NCBI RefSeq assembly: GCF_003258705.1
Contig: NZ_CP029480.1
Span: 1,240,001 to 1,304,000, forward strand
Direction: 5' to 3'
DNA: 64,000 bases
DNA from: Arcticibacterium luteifluviistationis
Lineage (GTDB): Bacteria > Bacteroidota > Bacteroidia > Cytophagales > Spirosomataceae
The notes beneath the pieces are model-generated. The model saw only the letters and a program-made list of their open reading frames with translations. It had not been told where the DNA came from and did not search any database. Shown here one piece after another: positions 54,011 through 63,529 of the stretch. The position numbers and the translations under genes are program-made. Positions within the stretch are counted from its first letter, which is position 1. Each line of letters begins with the position of its first letter.

Positions 54011-56143
54011 ATGAAATTAAAATTACTTTTTTTGGTAAGCATGCTTTATGTTTCCATATCATGTTCCAATACTGAATCAAAAAATGAAATAGCGTTCTAC
54101 GTTTCTCCAGATGGTAGTGACACACAGAATGGAAAAAGTGCTAAAAGTCCGTTTGCTACCTTAGAAAAGGCAAGAAATACTATAAGAGAACTCAAGCAAA
54201 GCAAAAAGCTAGACAAAGCTGTTACAGTATATCTGCAAGGTGGAACTTATCAGCTTTCTGAGCCTTTTGTTTTAACAGCTGAAGATTCAGGAACGGAAGA
54301 ATTCCCTATCACATATAGTGCTTATAATAACGAAAAGCCAATAATTAGTGGTGGTTTGAAAGTTAGTCAATGGACAGAAACCAAACTAAATGATTATAAG
54401 GTCTTGGTTTCCGATTTGTCAAATCTTGAAGGTTATACTCCCTTTGAACAGTTATGGGTAAACAGTCATCGTGCTATTCAAGCAAGGACTCCTAACAGTG
54501 GTTATTTAAAAGTACCAATGTCACAAGGCGAAGACACCAAAGAAGTAAGACGAAGTAGTGCTAATGATTTTGCATATCGGCAAGCAGATGAACATTATCT
54601 AAAAAATGCAGATGACGGCGTAGCTGTGGTGTTTAATAAATGGTTGGAGTATCATATGCCTATAGACAGTATTGACAGCCAAAACAAAAAGATTGTCTCA
54701 ACAAAAAAAAGTGGTAGAGCTATTGAAGCTGATGATGATTACTATCTAGAGGGTGGTCGTATTATGTTAGATAAACCTGGCGAGTGGTATCTAGATAGGC
54801 AAGCTAAAAAACTGTATTATTTCCCATTAGAAGGAGAGACTGATGTAGTAGCAACAATACCATCTTTAGTAAATGTACTTCGTTTAGAGGGAGATGCCGC
54901 TAATAATAAGTTTGTTAAAAACATTCATTTTAAAGGAATAACATTTAGCCACACTACATGGATTTTGCCTAGAGAGGATGAATTATCTGGTTATAGCCAA
55001 GCAGATATTCAAATGGAAGGGGCACTGTTTCTTACGGGTGCTAAAGATTGCCTTTTTGAGGCATGTGAAATTACGGCAATTGGTAACTACGGTCTCGAAG
55101 TCTCATTAGGATGTACAAATAATCGCATCTTACGATGTGAAATTCACGATTTGGGTGCTGGCGGTGTTCTTATTGGCCCTAAAGTCCGACCTAAAGGTAA
55201 GGTAGGACCTGAAGGCATTGGAGAAGAGTTTCCTCCAGTATTAGAAAGACCATCGGATGCCACCAGTAATATTGAAATAGCTGATTGTAGAATTTATGAT
55301 GGTGGAAAATATTTTCATTGTGCGGTTGGCATTTGGATTGGCCAGAGCCCAAACAACCAAATACATCACAACGAAATCTATAATTTTTATTACTCTGCCA
55401 TTTCCACCGGCTGGACTTGGGGATATGGACCTGCATTAGCAACCAACAATACTTTTGAGTATAATCATATTCATCATATAGGTAAGCTAAAAAATGGCGA
55501 TGGTTCTGTTCTGAGTGATTTAGCAGGCATTTATTCCTTAGGTAACCAAACAGGAACTGTTATTCGGAATAATGAATTCCACGATATTTGGGCTGGTAAA
55601 TATGGAGGCTGGGCCATTTATTGTGACGAGGGTACCTCCAATATATTGATAGAAAATAATCTTGTTTATCGTTGTCGCCACGCAGCCTTTAATCAGCATT
55701 ACGGGAAAGATAATCTAGTTAGAAATAACATTTTTGCTTTTGCAGATGCCAGCGTTGTGATGATGGCAAAAATTCAACCGCACACTGGTTTTATATTGAA
55801 AAATAATATTTTACTAAGTGATGGTACTCCAATATATGCTGGCGGTTATGAGTACAATGTGGAACAAAAAGGTGCTTTTATTGCTGACAGTAATTTGGTA
55901 TGGTCTACTGCAGGTGAGGTGCTAGGTGGACAAAATCGCTTCCCTAGTAGAATTTACGAACCTAAGGAAGCCGTTATGAGTTGGCTCGATTGGCAGAAGC
56001 TTGGCAATGACAAGAATTCAATTATTGCTGACCCAGGCTTTATAGACCCAATCAATGGTGATTTTAATTTAACTAAAGATAGTCCTGCTTTACAAATAGG
56101 CTTTAAGCCCTTCCCATTGAATCAGGCCGGACCACGTGAGTAG
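54011..56143 (+). CDS. GH141-like parallel beta-helix lipoprotein
   Basis: The 710-residue lipoprotein (lipobox SISC, Cys about 18) begins with the FYVSPDGSDTQNGKSAKSPFATLEKA entry block. An N-terminal beta domain follows, then a right-handed beta-helix (about 300-640, with NQIHHNEIYNFYYSAISTG and GGWAIYCDEGTSNILIENN). This pattern matches GH141, which includes alpha-L-fucosidase and xylanase activities. The C-terminus is short (SPALQIGFKPFPLNQAGP) and has no PDZ tail, unlike the related proteins at 36795 and 45468. With GH29 it supports fucose removal. It lies between a lyase and a sulfatase. Confidence 0.82.
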   Translation: MKLKLLFLVSMLYVSISCSNTESKNEIAFYVSPDGSDTQNGKSAKSPFATLEKARNTIRELKQSKKLDKAVTVYLQGGTYQLSEPFVLTAEDSGTEEFPITYSAYNNEKPIISGGLKVSQWTETKLNDYKVLVSDLSNLEGYTPFEQLWVNSHRAIQARTPNSGYLKVPMSQGEDTKEVRRSSANDFAYRQADEHYLKNADDGVAVVFNKWLEYHMPIDSIDSQNKKIVSTKKSGRAIEADDDYYLEGGRIMLDKPGEWYLDRQAKKLYYFPLEGETDVVATIPSLVNVLRLEGDAANNKFVKNIHFKGITFSHTTWILPREDELSGYSQADIQMEGALFLTGAKDCLFEACEITAIGNYGLEVSLGCTNNRILRCEIHDLGAGGVLIGPKVRPKGKVGPEGIGEEFPPVLERPSDATSNIEIADCRIYDGGKYFHCAVGIWIGQSPNNQIHHNEIYNFYYSAISTGWTWGYGPALATNNTFEYNHIHHIGKLKNGDGSVLSDLAGIYSLGNQTGTVIRNNEFHDIWAGKYGGWAIYCDEGTSNILIENNLVYRCRHAAFNQHYGKDNLVRNNIFAFADASVVMMAKIQPHTGFILKNNILLSDGTPIYAGGYEYNVEQKGAFIADSNLVWSTAGEVLGGQNRFPSRIYEPKEAVMSWLDWQKLGNDKNSIIADPGFIDPINGDFNLTKDSPALQIGFKPFPLNQAGPRE

Positions 56144-56172
56144 GTTTCTAAAAAAAAACTTTAAACAAACAC

Positions 56173-58020
56173 ATGAGAATAAATCTAAAAAAGGAACACA
56201 AGGTCTTAAATCTAACAAAATACATTTCTTTGCTTTTGTCCATATTCTTATTCATTTCCTGCACATCGCAGAATGAGAATGATAATAAGCCCAATGTAAT
56301 CCTCATCATGGTCGATGACCAAGGTTATGGCGACATAGCAAGTTTAGGAAATGAGTATATCAAAACACCGAACATGGATTACCTCCATGACAACAGTGCT
56401 AGGTTTACACAGTACCACGTTTCGCCTACCTGTGCCCCTACCCGTGCTGCCATCATGACAGGGCATCATTCTAACAGAGCCGGGGTTTGGCATACAGTCA
56501 ATGGTCGTTCTCTGATTTTAGAAAGGGAGACCACCATGGCACAGATTTTCAAAGAAAACGGATACAGCACCGGTATTTTTGGCAAATGGCACTTAGGAGA
56601 TAATTACCCTTTCAGACCAGAAGACAAAGGTTTTGATGAAGTACTGGTACATGGCGGTGGCGGAATAGAACAAACCATGGATTATTGGGACAATGACTAT
56701 TTTGATGATACCTATATCCACAATGGTAAACTTAAAAAGTTTGATGGTTTTTGCACAGATATTTGGTTTGAAAATGCTAAAAAGTATATCGGCGGAAATA
56801 AAGACAAACCTTTCTTTTGTTATTTATCAACCAATGCTGCTCACTCCCCATATTTTGTAGATGACAAATATTCTGACCCTTATAAAGACAATGAGAATAT
56901 CCCCAATGCGGCATTTTATGGCCTATTAGCCAATGTAGATGAGAACATTGGTAAGTTGGTAGAATATCTAAAAGCCATAGAACTTATGGATAATACCATT
57001 ATCATTTTCACTACGGATAATGGCACTGCAGCTGGAGCCAAAATGGCAAAAGGAGAAGATAGATTAGACGGTTTTATAGGCAAGGGCAATAACGCAGGAA
57101 TGCGTGGCGTAAAGGCGAGTATGTATGAAGGTGGCCACCGTGTTCCACTTTTTATTCATTGGAAAGATGGTGGTATTTCTACCGGAAAAGACATTAACGA
57201 GTTAACCGCTCACTATGACATCCTTCCTACTTTAATTGACCTTTGTAAACTAGAAGCTAGTCCTGAATTAAAGTTTGATGGAAAAAGTTTGACTCCGCTA
57301 ATGACTGGCAATAAAGAGGGGTTTAAAGATAGAATAGTCATTACTAACTCACAGCGAATTGAAAATCCAGAACCTTGGAGAAGAACTGCTTTAATGCAGT
57401 CAAATTGGCGATTGATTAATGGAGAAGAATTATATGACTTAAGTTCAGACCCAGAGCAGCGTTCAAATATTGCGGAGCAACACCCTGAAAAGATGGATGA
57501 GCTTAAAACGGCTTATGATGAGTGGTGGGCTGAAATATCACCAAGCTATAAAGACCAACCCTTCATCTATATTGGTCATGAGGCCGAAAACCCAGTTAAG
57601 CTCTATTCTCATGATTGGCATACTGATGCAGTGGCTAGCCCTTGGCACCAAAGGCATATTAGAACAGGATATAAAGACAATGGCTACTGGCTAATAAGGG
57701 TAGCAGAAAAAGGCAAATACTCTGTAAAACTACGCCGCTGGCCAGTAGAAACTAAATTGGCCCTAAACGCTGAAGCTCCAATACGCCCTGCCAAAGAAGG
57801 AACTAGCGTAAGAGCAAGCAAGAAAGGTAAAGCTTTAAACATCACAGCAGCCAGAATAGCGATACAAGACCTCGCTTTGTCTAAAGAAGTGGATTCTAAC
57901 GCAGAATTTACCGAATTTGAAGTCGAATTAGAAAAAGGTGAAACACACCTTAAGACCTGGTTTACTTTAGAGGATAAAGAAGAGTTAGGGGCTTATTTTG
58001 TAATAGTTGAGAAGTTATAA
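56173..58020 (+). CDS. Family S1 sulfatase with C-terminal extension, lipoprotein
   Basis: The 615-residue lipoprotein sulfatase (lipobox FISC, Cys30) shows PNVILIMVDDQGYGD, the formylglycine site Cys87 in CAPTRAAIMTG, GKWHLGD and TTDNG. After the catalytic domain (to about residue 460) there is an additional beta-rich region of about 150 residues (YIGHEAENPVKLYSHDW..., GYWLIRVAEKGKYSVKLRRWP). It is longer than the other four sulfatases here (462-509 residues) and may bind the glycan or shape the pocket. The next gene starts 3 bp after its stop. Confidence 0.94.
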   Translation: MRINLKKEHKVLNLTKYISLLLSIFLFISCTSQNENDNKPNVILIMVDDQGYGDIASLGNEYIKTPNMDYLHDNSARFTQYHVSPTCAPTRAAIMTGHHSNRAGVWHTVNGRSLILERETTMAQIFKENGYSTGIFGKWHLGDNYPFRPEDKGFDEVLVHGGGGIEQTMDYWDNDYFDDTYIHNGKLKKFDGFCTDIWFENAKKYIGGNKDKPFFCYLSTNAAHSPYFVDDKYSDPYKDNENIPNAAFYGLLANVDENIGKLVEYLKAIELMDNTIIIFTTDNGTAAGAKMAKGEDRLDGFIGKGNNAGMRGVKASMYEGGHRVPLFIHWKDGGISTGKDINELTAHYDILPTLIDLCKLEASPELKFDGKSLTPLMTGNKEGFKDRIVITNSQRIENPEPWRRTALMQSNWRLINGEELYDLSSDPEQRSNIAEQHPEKMDELKTAYDEWWAEISPSYKDQPFIYIGHEAENPVKLYSHDWHTDAVASPWHQRHIRTGYKDNGYWLIRVAEKGKYSVKLRRWPVETKLALNAEAPIRPAKEGTSVRASKKGKALNITAARIAIQDLALSKEVDSNAEFTEFEVELEKGETHLKTWFTLEDKEELGAYFVIVEKL

Positions 58021-58023
58021 GAA

Positions 58024-60249
58024 ATGAAATTGAAGAAAAAGTACGTTTTACTTATTGGAATTCTAGCACTAAACGGCTGTATCAAAAAGTTATATTCTGA
58101 TGAAATATACCAGAAACATGAAATAGTTAGAGAAGCCCCCTCCACTTTCCTTTCTCCTGAAGAAAGCATGGAAACTTTCCATTTGCCAGCGGGATACAAA
58201 GTAGAGTTAGTAGCTAGCGAACCGATGGTAGACGAACCTGTGGCCATAGCTTGGGATGGCGACGGGAAAATGTATGTGGCAGAAATGAACACCTACATGC
58301 AAGATGTAAATGGCTCCGGTACCGATAATGCCATTAGTAAAATCAAGCTTCTAATAGATACAGATGGCGATGGAAAAATGGACAAAAGCACCGTATTTAT
58401 AGATAGTCTGATGTTGCCGAGAATGATTTTACCGCTCAAAGACGAGCTGATAGTAAACGAAACTTATTCTTACGATTTATGGAGTTATAAAGACACAAAT
58501 AATGATGGCGTAGCCGACAAGAAAGAGCGTGTTTACTATAATCCTAAACGAAGAGGAGGAAACCTAGAACATCAGCAAAGTGGATTGGTTTGGAACTTAG
58601 ATAACTGGGTATATACCACCTATAATCCTATGCGTTTCAAATTTCAAGCTGGCGGAATTCAAGTAGATACCCTTGAAAACATGCCGAGTGGCCAGTGGGG
58701 ACTTACACAAGACGAAATGGGCATTAACTATTACTCTTCTGCAGGTAGCGAAAACCCGGCTTATGGATTTCAACAGCCCCCTGCTTATGGCAATTATAAC
58801 CCTGAAGGTAGATTATCAAAAGGTTTTATAGAGCCATGGCCTATTGTAAGCACTCCAGATGTGCAGGGTGGCCCTAAAAGACTTCGTGAAGACAATACAC
58901 TAAATCATTTTACGGGCGTAGCAGGTCAGGAGATTTTCCTTGGTCATAAACTCCCCCCTTCTACTTATGGCGATTTGTTTATTCCTGAGCCTGTAGGCCG
59001 ATTAATCAGGAGAGCAAAAGTCAAAACCGAAAATGGCAAAAAAGTTCTTTATAACGCCTATGACAAAACCGAATTCATGGCATCTACTGACCTAAATTTC
59101 AGACCCGTGCAAGCTAAAACTGGCCCTGATGGTGCTTTATACATTGTAGATATGTACAGAGGAATTATTCAAGAGAGTAATTGGACTAGAGAAGGAAGTT
59201 CTCTAAGACCAGTAATTATTCGTAAAGAATTGGATAAAAACATTGGAAGAGGAAGGATTTACAGAATAGTACATGAAGATATCACTCCTGATGTAAAGCC
59301 AAATCTGTCAAATAAATCAGCCGCAGAATTAATCCCCTATTTGGGCCACCCAAATGGTTGGTATCGTAACACTGCCCAAAAATTATTGATACTAATGGAC
59401 GACAAATCTGCTGTGGAGGAATTGAGGCATATCGCTGACAGTAATATGTCGTTTTTTGATAAATTATTTAACAGCGACAAAGACTTTGGAATAGAAAGAG
59501 TGCACGCACTGTGGACATTAGAAGGCATGGGCGTGATTGACAAAGAACTAATCACCAAGAAATTAAAAGATTCAGACCCAAGAGTACGAATAACAGCGAT
59601 AAGATTAAGTGAGAACTTTTTAAGAAATGGAGATGCAAACATGGTTTCTAGCCTAGCCAACTTGTTGAAAGATTCAAATATTGAAGTAGTCAATCAGCTC
59701 GCTTTAAGTTTGAGGTATAGCAAAGACCAAAATGCTACAGACATTTTGAATGAAATGGCTGATATGTATTTTGAAAACGAGATAGTATCACATTCTGTAA
59801 CAGAAAGCCTTAAAAAAGATGATTCTGCTTTAGCAAAATTAAAAGAACAAATTGCCGAGCGGAGTTTGGGTGAAAAGCAAAGTATCTTAAGAGGCTATGA
59901 CTCTTACAAACAGCTTTGTACCACCTGTCATGGGCCAAATTTAATGGGCCTTGCCACTGAAGATGGCTCACTAATAGCTCCATCATTAATAGGAAGTGAG
60001 CGAGTAAAGGGGGACAAAACCATACTAAGTAAAATACTCCTTAACGGACTTATAGGGCCTATAGAAGGTAAAGAGTACGGTATAATGATGCCGCTTAAAA
60101 GCAATAGTGATGACTGGATAGCAGACGTATTGACTTATGTAAGAGCCATGAATAATGAAGATGGTGTCCATAAAAGAGTAGTAAGAGATGCTAGAGCAGA
60201 AACTGGCGATAGAGAAGATTACTGGACCTTAGAAGAATTGACAAAATAA
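58024..60249 (+). CDS. Propeller dehydrogenase with HEAT repeats and cytochrome c domain
   Basis: The 741-residue lipoprotein (LNGC, Cys about 19) has an N-terminal beta-propeller of the membrane-bound dehydrogenase type (about 45-420, LPAGYKVELVASEPMVDEPVAIAWDGDGKMYVAEM, and ALYIVDMYRG), a HEAT-like helical region (about 435-605) and a C-terminal cytochrome c domain. Heme is bound by Cys632, Cys635 and His636 in CTTCH, with a Met ligand probable in IMMPLKS. Such PVC-type proteins are thought to oxidise sugars or alcohols in the periplasm and pass electrons to the respiratory chain. It sits between two sulfatases, which is unusual in a Bacteroidota glycan locus. Substrate unknown. Confidence 0.85.
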   Translation: MKLKKKYVLLIGILALNGCIKKLYSDEIYQKHEIVREAPSTFLSPEESMETFHLPAGYKVELVASEPMVDEPVAIAWDGDGKMYVAEMNTYMQDVNGSGTDNAISKIKLLIDTDGDGKMDKSTVFIDSLMLPRMILPLKDELIVNETYSYDLWSYKDTNNDGVADKKERVYYNPKRRGGNLEHQQSGLVWNLDNWVYTTYNPMRFKFQAGGIQVDTLENMPSGQWGLTQDEMGINYYSSAGSENPAYGFQQPPAYGNYNPEGRLSKGFIEPWPIVSTPDVQGGPKRLREDNTLNHFTGVAGQEIFLGHKLPPSTYGDLFIPEPVGRLIRRAKVKTENGKKVLYNAYDKTEFMASTDLNFRPVQAKTGPDGALYIVDMYRGIIQESNWTREGSSLRPVIIRKELDKNIGRGRIYRIVHEDITPDVKPNLSNKSAAELIPYLGHPNGWYRNTAQKLLILMDDKSAVEELRHIADSNMSFFDKLFNSDKDFGIERVHALWTLEGMGVIDKELITKKLKDSDPRVRITAIRLSENFLRNGDANMVSSLANLLKDSNIEVVNQLALSLRYSKDQNATDILNEMADMYFENEIVSHSVTESLKKDDSALAKLKEQIAERSLGEKQSILRGYDSYKQLCTTCHGPNLMGLATEDGSLIAPSLIGSERVKGDKTILSKILLNGLIGPIEGKEYGIMMPLKSNSDDWIADVLTYVRAMNNEDGVHKRVVRDARAETGDREDYWTLEELTK

Positions 60250-60290
60250 GCCTTAAATAATATAGCACCTTGTTTAACAAAACTTACAAA

Positions 60291-61754
60291 ATGAAAAAAT
60301 ACGCGGCAGTACTAGTTCTTTTTGGAACCATGTTTTCATGCTTCACAAACAATAACAAAGAGTCGAAAGAACAAAAGCGACCTAATTTCCTTTTTGTATT
60401 GGCGGACGACCAATCACCATTCGATTTACAAACCTATGACCCAAAGTCAATTTTAGAAACTCCGAACATTAGCCAATTAGCTAAAGAAGGTATTGTGATA
60501 GAGTCTGCGAGGCACATGGGTTCTATGAATGGAGCTGTATGTACGCCTTCTAGGCACATGACTATGTCTGGCAGAACGCTATGGCATTTACCACCAAGTG
60601 CTGAGTTTCAAAAACAAACAGACCCTCACTTTTTAGATGAGCAAACCATAGGAGCCGTTTTTAATAGAGCCGGATACAAAACAATGAGAACCTGTAAAAA
60701 AGGAAACTCATACCCAGGTGCTAACAAACAATTTACCGTAGTACACGATGCTACTAAACGAGGAGGAACAGAAGAAACCGGTAGTGCATGGCACTCAAAA
60801 CAAGTCATAGAATATTTGGATGACAGAGAAGCTACAAAAGAGCAAGACCCGTTTTTTGTGTACCTAGGATTCTCTCATCCTCATGATACTAGAAATGGAA
60901 CACCTGAACTATTAGAAAAATATGGTGCAGTAAATCATACGGACCAAAACAGCCTTCCATTGGCTAATCCTAAGCAGCCTGTTTTACAAGACAACTACCT
61001 AGAAGCTCACCCTTTCTTTCATGGACATCCTGAATTAAGAGATGAGGAGCGTGTAAGTGGCGTATGGAAAAACAGAGACGAAAATACCATTAGAAACGAA
61101 CTAGGTAGAGAATATGCTTGCTCTGAAAACATTGACATTCAGTTAGGTAAAGTGCTTAAAAGGCTGGAAGAACTAGGCGAATTAGATAATACCTACATCA
61201 TTTATACGGCTGACCACGGCATGGCCATAGGACGACATGGCCTACAAGGAAAGCAAAACCTATATGAGCATACTTGGCGTGTTCCTTTTATCATAAAAGG
61301 ACCTGGCTTAGCAGCTAATAAACGTGCCGAGGGTAATATTTATCAGTTAGACCTATTGCCAACCTTATGTGAATTGGCAGGCATAGAAGCTCCAGAAACT
61401 GTAGAAGGAAAGAGCTTTTTACCCGTACTGAAAGGTGAAAAATCAGTGATTAGAGATGTAATGTATGGCGTTTATGCTGGTGGTACCAAACCTGGCATGC
61501 GTACCGTCAAGAAAGGCGACTGGAAACTCATAAAATATGATGTAATGGATGGAGCCGTAAGAGAAACCCAGCTGTTTAACCTTGCCGAAAACCCAAATGA
61601 GTATTTACCAGAACACCACAAATCAGGTGAGATGGAAACTGACTTAGCTGAAAGCCCAAAATACGCTGCAAAACTGGCCGAAATGGAAGCTGTGCTTTTA
61701 GAACAAATGGAGCAACATGACGACCCATATAGACTATGGAACCAAACTAAATAA
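60291..61754 (+). CDS. Family S1 sulfatase, lipoprotein
   Basis: The ATG at 60291 starts a lipoprotein signal directly (MKKYAAVLVLFGTMFSC); an upstream ATG at 60270 is less fitting. The 487-residue enzyme shows PNFLFVLADDQSP, the formylglycine site Cys84 in CTPSRHMTMSGR, a modified GKW region (CKKGNSYPGAN) and TADHGMAIGRHG late in the domain. The replacement of GKWHLG marks it as a different S1 subgroup from the others in this window, so it should remove sulfate at another position. It follows the dehydrogenase by 41 bp. Confidence 0.94.
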   Translation: MKKYAAVLVLFGTMFSCFTNNNKESKEQKRPNFLFVLADDQSPFDLQTYDPKSILETPNISQLAKEGIVIESARHMGSMNGAVCTPSRHMTMSGRTLWHLPPSAEFQKQTDPHFLDEQTIGAVFNRAGYKTMRTCKKGNSYPGANKQFTVVHDATKRGGTEETGSAWHSKQVIEYLDDREATKEQDPFFVYLGFSHPHDTRNGTPELLEKYGAVNHTDQNSLPLANPKQPVLQDNYLEAHPFFHGHPELRDEERVSGVWKNRDENTIRNELGREYACSENIDIQLGKVLKRLEELGELDNTYIIYTADHGMAIGRHGLQGKQNLYEHTWRVPFIIKGPGLAANKRAEGNIYQLDLLPTLCELAGIEAPETVEGKSFLPVLKGEKSVIRDVMYGVYAGGTKPGMRTVKKGDWKLIKYDVMDGAVRETQLFNLAENPNEYLPEHHKSGEMETDLAESPKYAAKLAEMEAVLLEQMEQHDDPYRLWNQTK

Positions 61755-61756
61755 TA

Positions 61757-61955
61757 TTAATTCAACCCGGTTTATGCATTGGAGAATTGCAATGAGTAGC
61801 TAAAGTGTAATAAATCAGACATTTAAACGAGATTAGCATAGCACCGCTCTGGTGATTGAGTTTAAATGGGTTTACGAACTGATTTGAAGCAATTTAGTTA
61901 CGGTCCCGATAGCTATCGGGAGATTTCCTAATGTATAAAGCGGGTTCAACCTTAA
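61757..61955. mobile_element. MITE-like element with imperfect terminal inverted repeats
   Basis: Left end TTAATTCAACCCGGTTTATGC (61757-61777) is complementary, with a few changes and a small gap, to the right end (61933-61955), which reads on the other strand as TTAAGGTTGAACCCGCTTTA and three more bases. The ~199 bp between them have no gene. Inside is an 18-bp perfect palindrome TCCCGATAGCTATCGGGA (61904-61921). No clear target duplication is visible. It could be an IS remnant or a non-autonomous element. It separates the sulfatase from the esterase gene that starts 5 bp beyond it. Confidence 0.55.
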
Positions 61956-61959
61956 TTTC

Positions 61960-63504
61960 ATGAAAAAGCACTTACAATTAGTCCTTCTAGTCTTATTCCT
62001 TTATCCCCAATTTGTTTTTGCGGATGTTAAGTTGAACGCTCTTTTCACAGACCACATGGTGATACAGCGAGAAACCAAAATTCCAATTTGGGGCTGGGCA
62101 GATGCAGGTGAAAAGGTTACCGTAAAAGGTAGCTGGGGAAAGAAAGCAAGTACGGTAGCCGACAAAAACGGAGCATGGAAATTGACTTTAAAAACACCCA
62201 AAGCAGGTGGCCCATACCAGATTACCGTTTCGGGAAAGAATAAAATATTAATTGATGATGTTTTGTCTGGAGAAGTTTGGCTTTGCACTGGACAGTCTAA
62301 CATGGATTTTGCCCTTGAAAAATTTTTAAACAATGCCAAAGACCCCAAACACCAACCTTTGGTAGAATACGTAAGAAATGAAGTTGCTCAGGCAAACGAC
62401 AATCAAATTCGGCATATTGAAGTACTTCAAAACACTTCCGTATATGAAAAACAAACAGATTTTAGTGGTAAATGGGTAAGTGCCAAAGGTGAAGACGTCA
62501 AGAAAATTTCTGCCACGGGTTATTTCTTTGCAAAAGAATTAAGACAACACCTCAATGTGCCCATAGGTTTGGTGGAATGCTCATGGGGAGGAACAAGAAT
62601 TCAACCTTGGATTTCGGAAGAGGCCTTTTTGGCTGACCAAAACCTAAGAGAATATTTCTTGGCCAGTAGGAAGGAAACAGAAAACAGTATAGAAAATTGG
62701 GAGAGCCAAGCAAAACCTACAGGTAACAAAAAACCTAAAGTGCATCCGCTTAAAGATATGCAAGTGCCAGCCACACTGTATAATGGTATGCTAAATGCAG
62801 TTATTCCCTATGGCATAAAAGGGGCTATTTGGTACCAAGGCGAAAGTAATGCGGTAAATATGCCAAATGACTATGAAACCATGTTTACCACCATGATAAA
62901 TAGTTGGCGAGCAGATTGGAATCAGGGCGACTTCCCATTTTACTGGGCACAGCTGGCGGCTTGCAAACGCGGAAATGACAAGGCTGACAAAGGTTGGGCT
63001 ACCGTCAATGACAAATTACGTAGAACTTTAAAACTTCCAAACACAGGCATGGCTGTGCTGTATGATATTGGCGAACCACGCGACATACACCCACACAACA
63101 AAATGGATGCAGGTAAGCGACTCGCTCTTTGGGCTCTCCAACAAGATTATAATATCAAAGTAGCTGCTGTAAGCGGTCCTTTATATAAAACTAAGACCAT
63201 TGATGGTAACAAAATTGAGATAGAATTTACAGAGGTGGGGGCTGGATTAATGGTTGGTTACAAAAATTTGATGGACCCAGCCATTCCGGTAAACGAGCCT
63301 TTAAAATGGTTTGAGATTGCGGGTGTAGATGGTGTTTGGAAATCGGCTGAGGCAAAAATAAATGCTTTCAACAAAATTGAGGTATGGAATGTCAGTGTCC
63401 TTAAGCCAATAAATGTTAGATACGCGTGGTCTGGCAACCCCGAAGGAGCAAATCTTTACAACAAAGAAGGCTTGCCCGCAGCTGTTTTTTCTACCGAACC
63501 ATAA
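61960..63504 (+). CDS. Sialate O-acetylesterase-type SGNH esterase
   Basis: The 514-residue secreted enzyme (signal peptide to about VFA, residue 21) has the family's N-terminal beta region (FTDHMVIQRETKIPIWGWA...), nucleophile Ser113 in CTGQSNMDF, VECSWGGTRIQPWIS, YQGESNA and a C-terminal Asp-His block near DIGEPRDIHPHNK. The family removes O-acetyl groups from sugars, and many members act on plant or marine glycans rather than sialic acid. It follows the MITE-like element and precedes a DUF6250 gene, so it probably continues the same degradative programme. Confidence 0.9.
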   Translation: MKKHLQLVLLVLFLYPQFVFADVKLNALFTDHMVIQRETKIPIWGWADAGEKVTVKGSWGKKASTVADKNGAWKLTLKTPKAGGPYQITVSGKNKILIDDVLSGEVWLCTGQSNMDFALEKFLNNAKDPKHQPLVEYVRNEVAQANDNQIRHIEVLQNTSVYEKQTDFSGKWVSAKGEDVKKISATGYFFAKELRQHLNVPIGLVECSWGGTRIQPWISEEAFLADQNLREYFLASRKETENSIENWESQAKPTGNKKPKVHPLKDMQVPATLYNGMLNAVIPYGIKGAIWYQGESNAVNMPNDYETMFTTMINSWRADWNQGDFPFYWAQLAACKRGNDKADKGWATVNDKLRRTLKLPNTGMAVLYDIGEPRDIHPHNKMDAGKRLALWALQQDYNIKVAAVSGPLYKTKTIDGNKIEIEFTEVGAGLMVGYKNLMDPAIPVNEPLKWFEIAGVDGVWKSAEAKINAFNKIEVWNVSVLKPINVRYAWSGNPEGANLYNKEGLPAAVFSTEP

Positions 63505-63529
63505 ACTTCAACAATAACAATCACAAATC

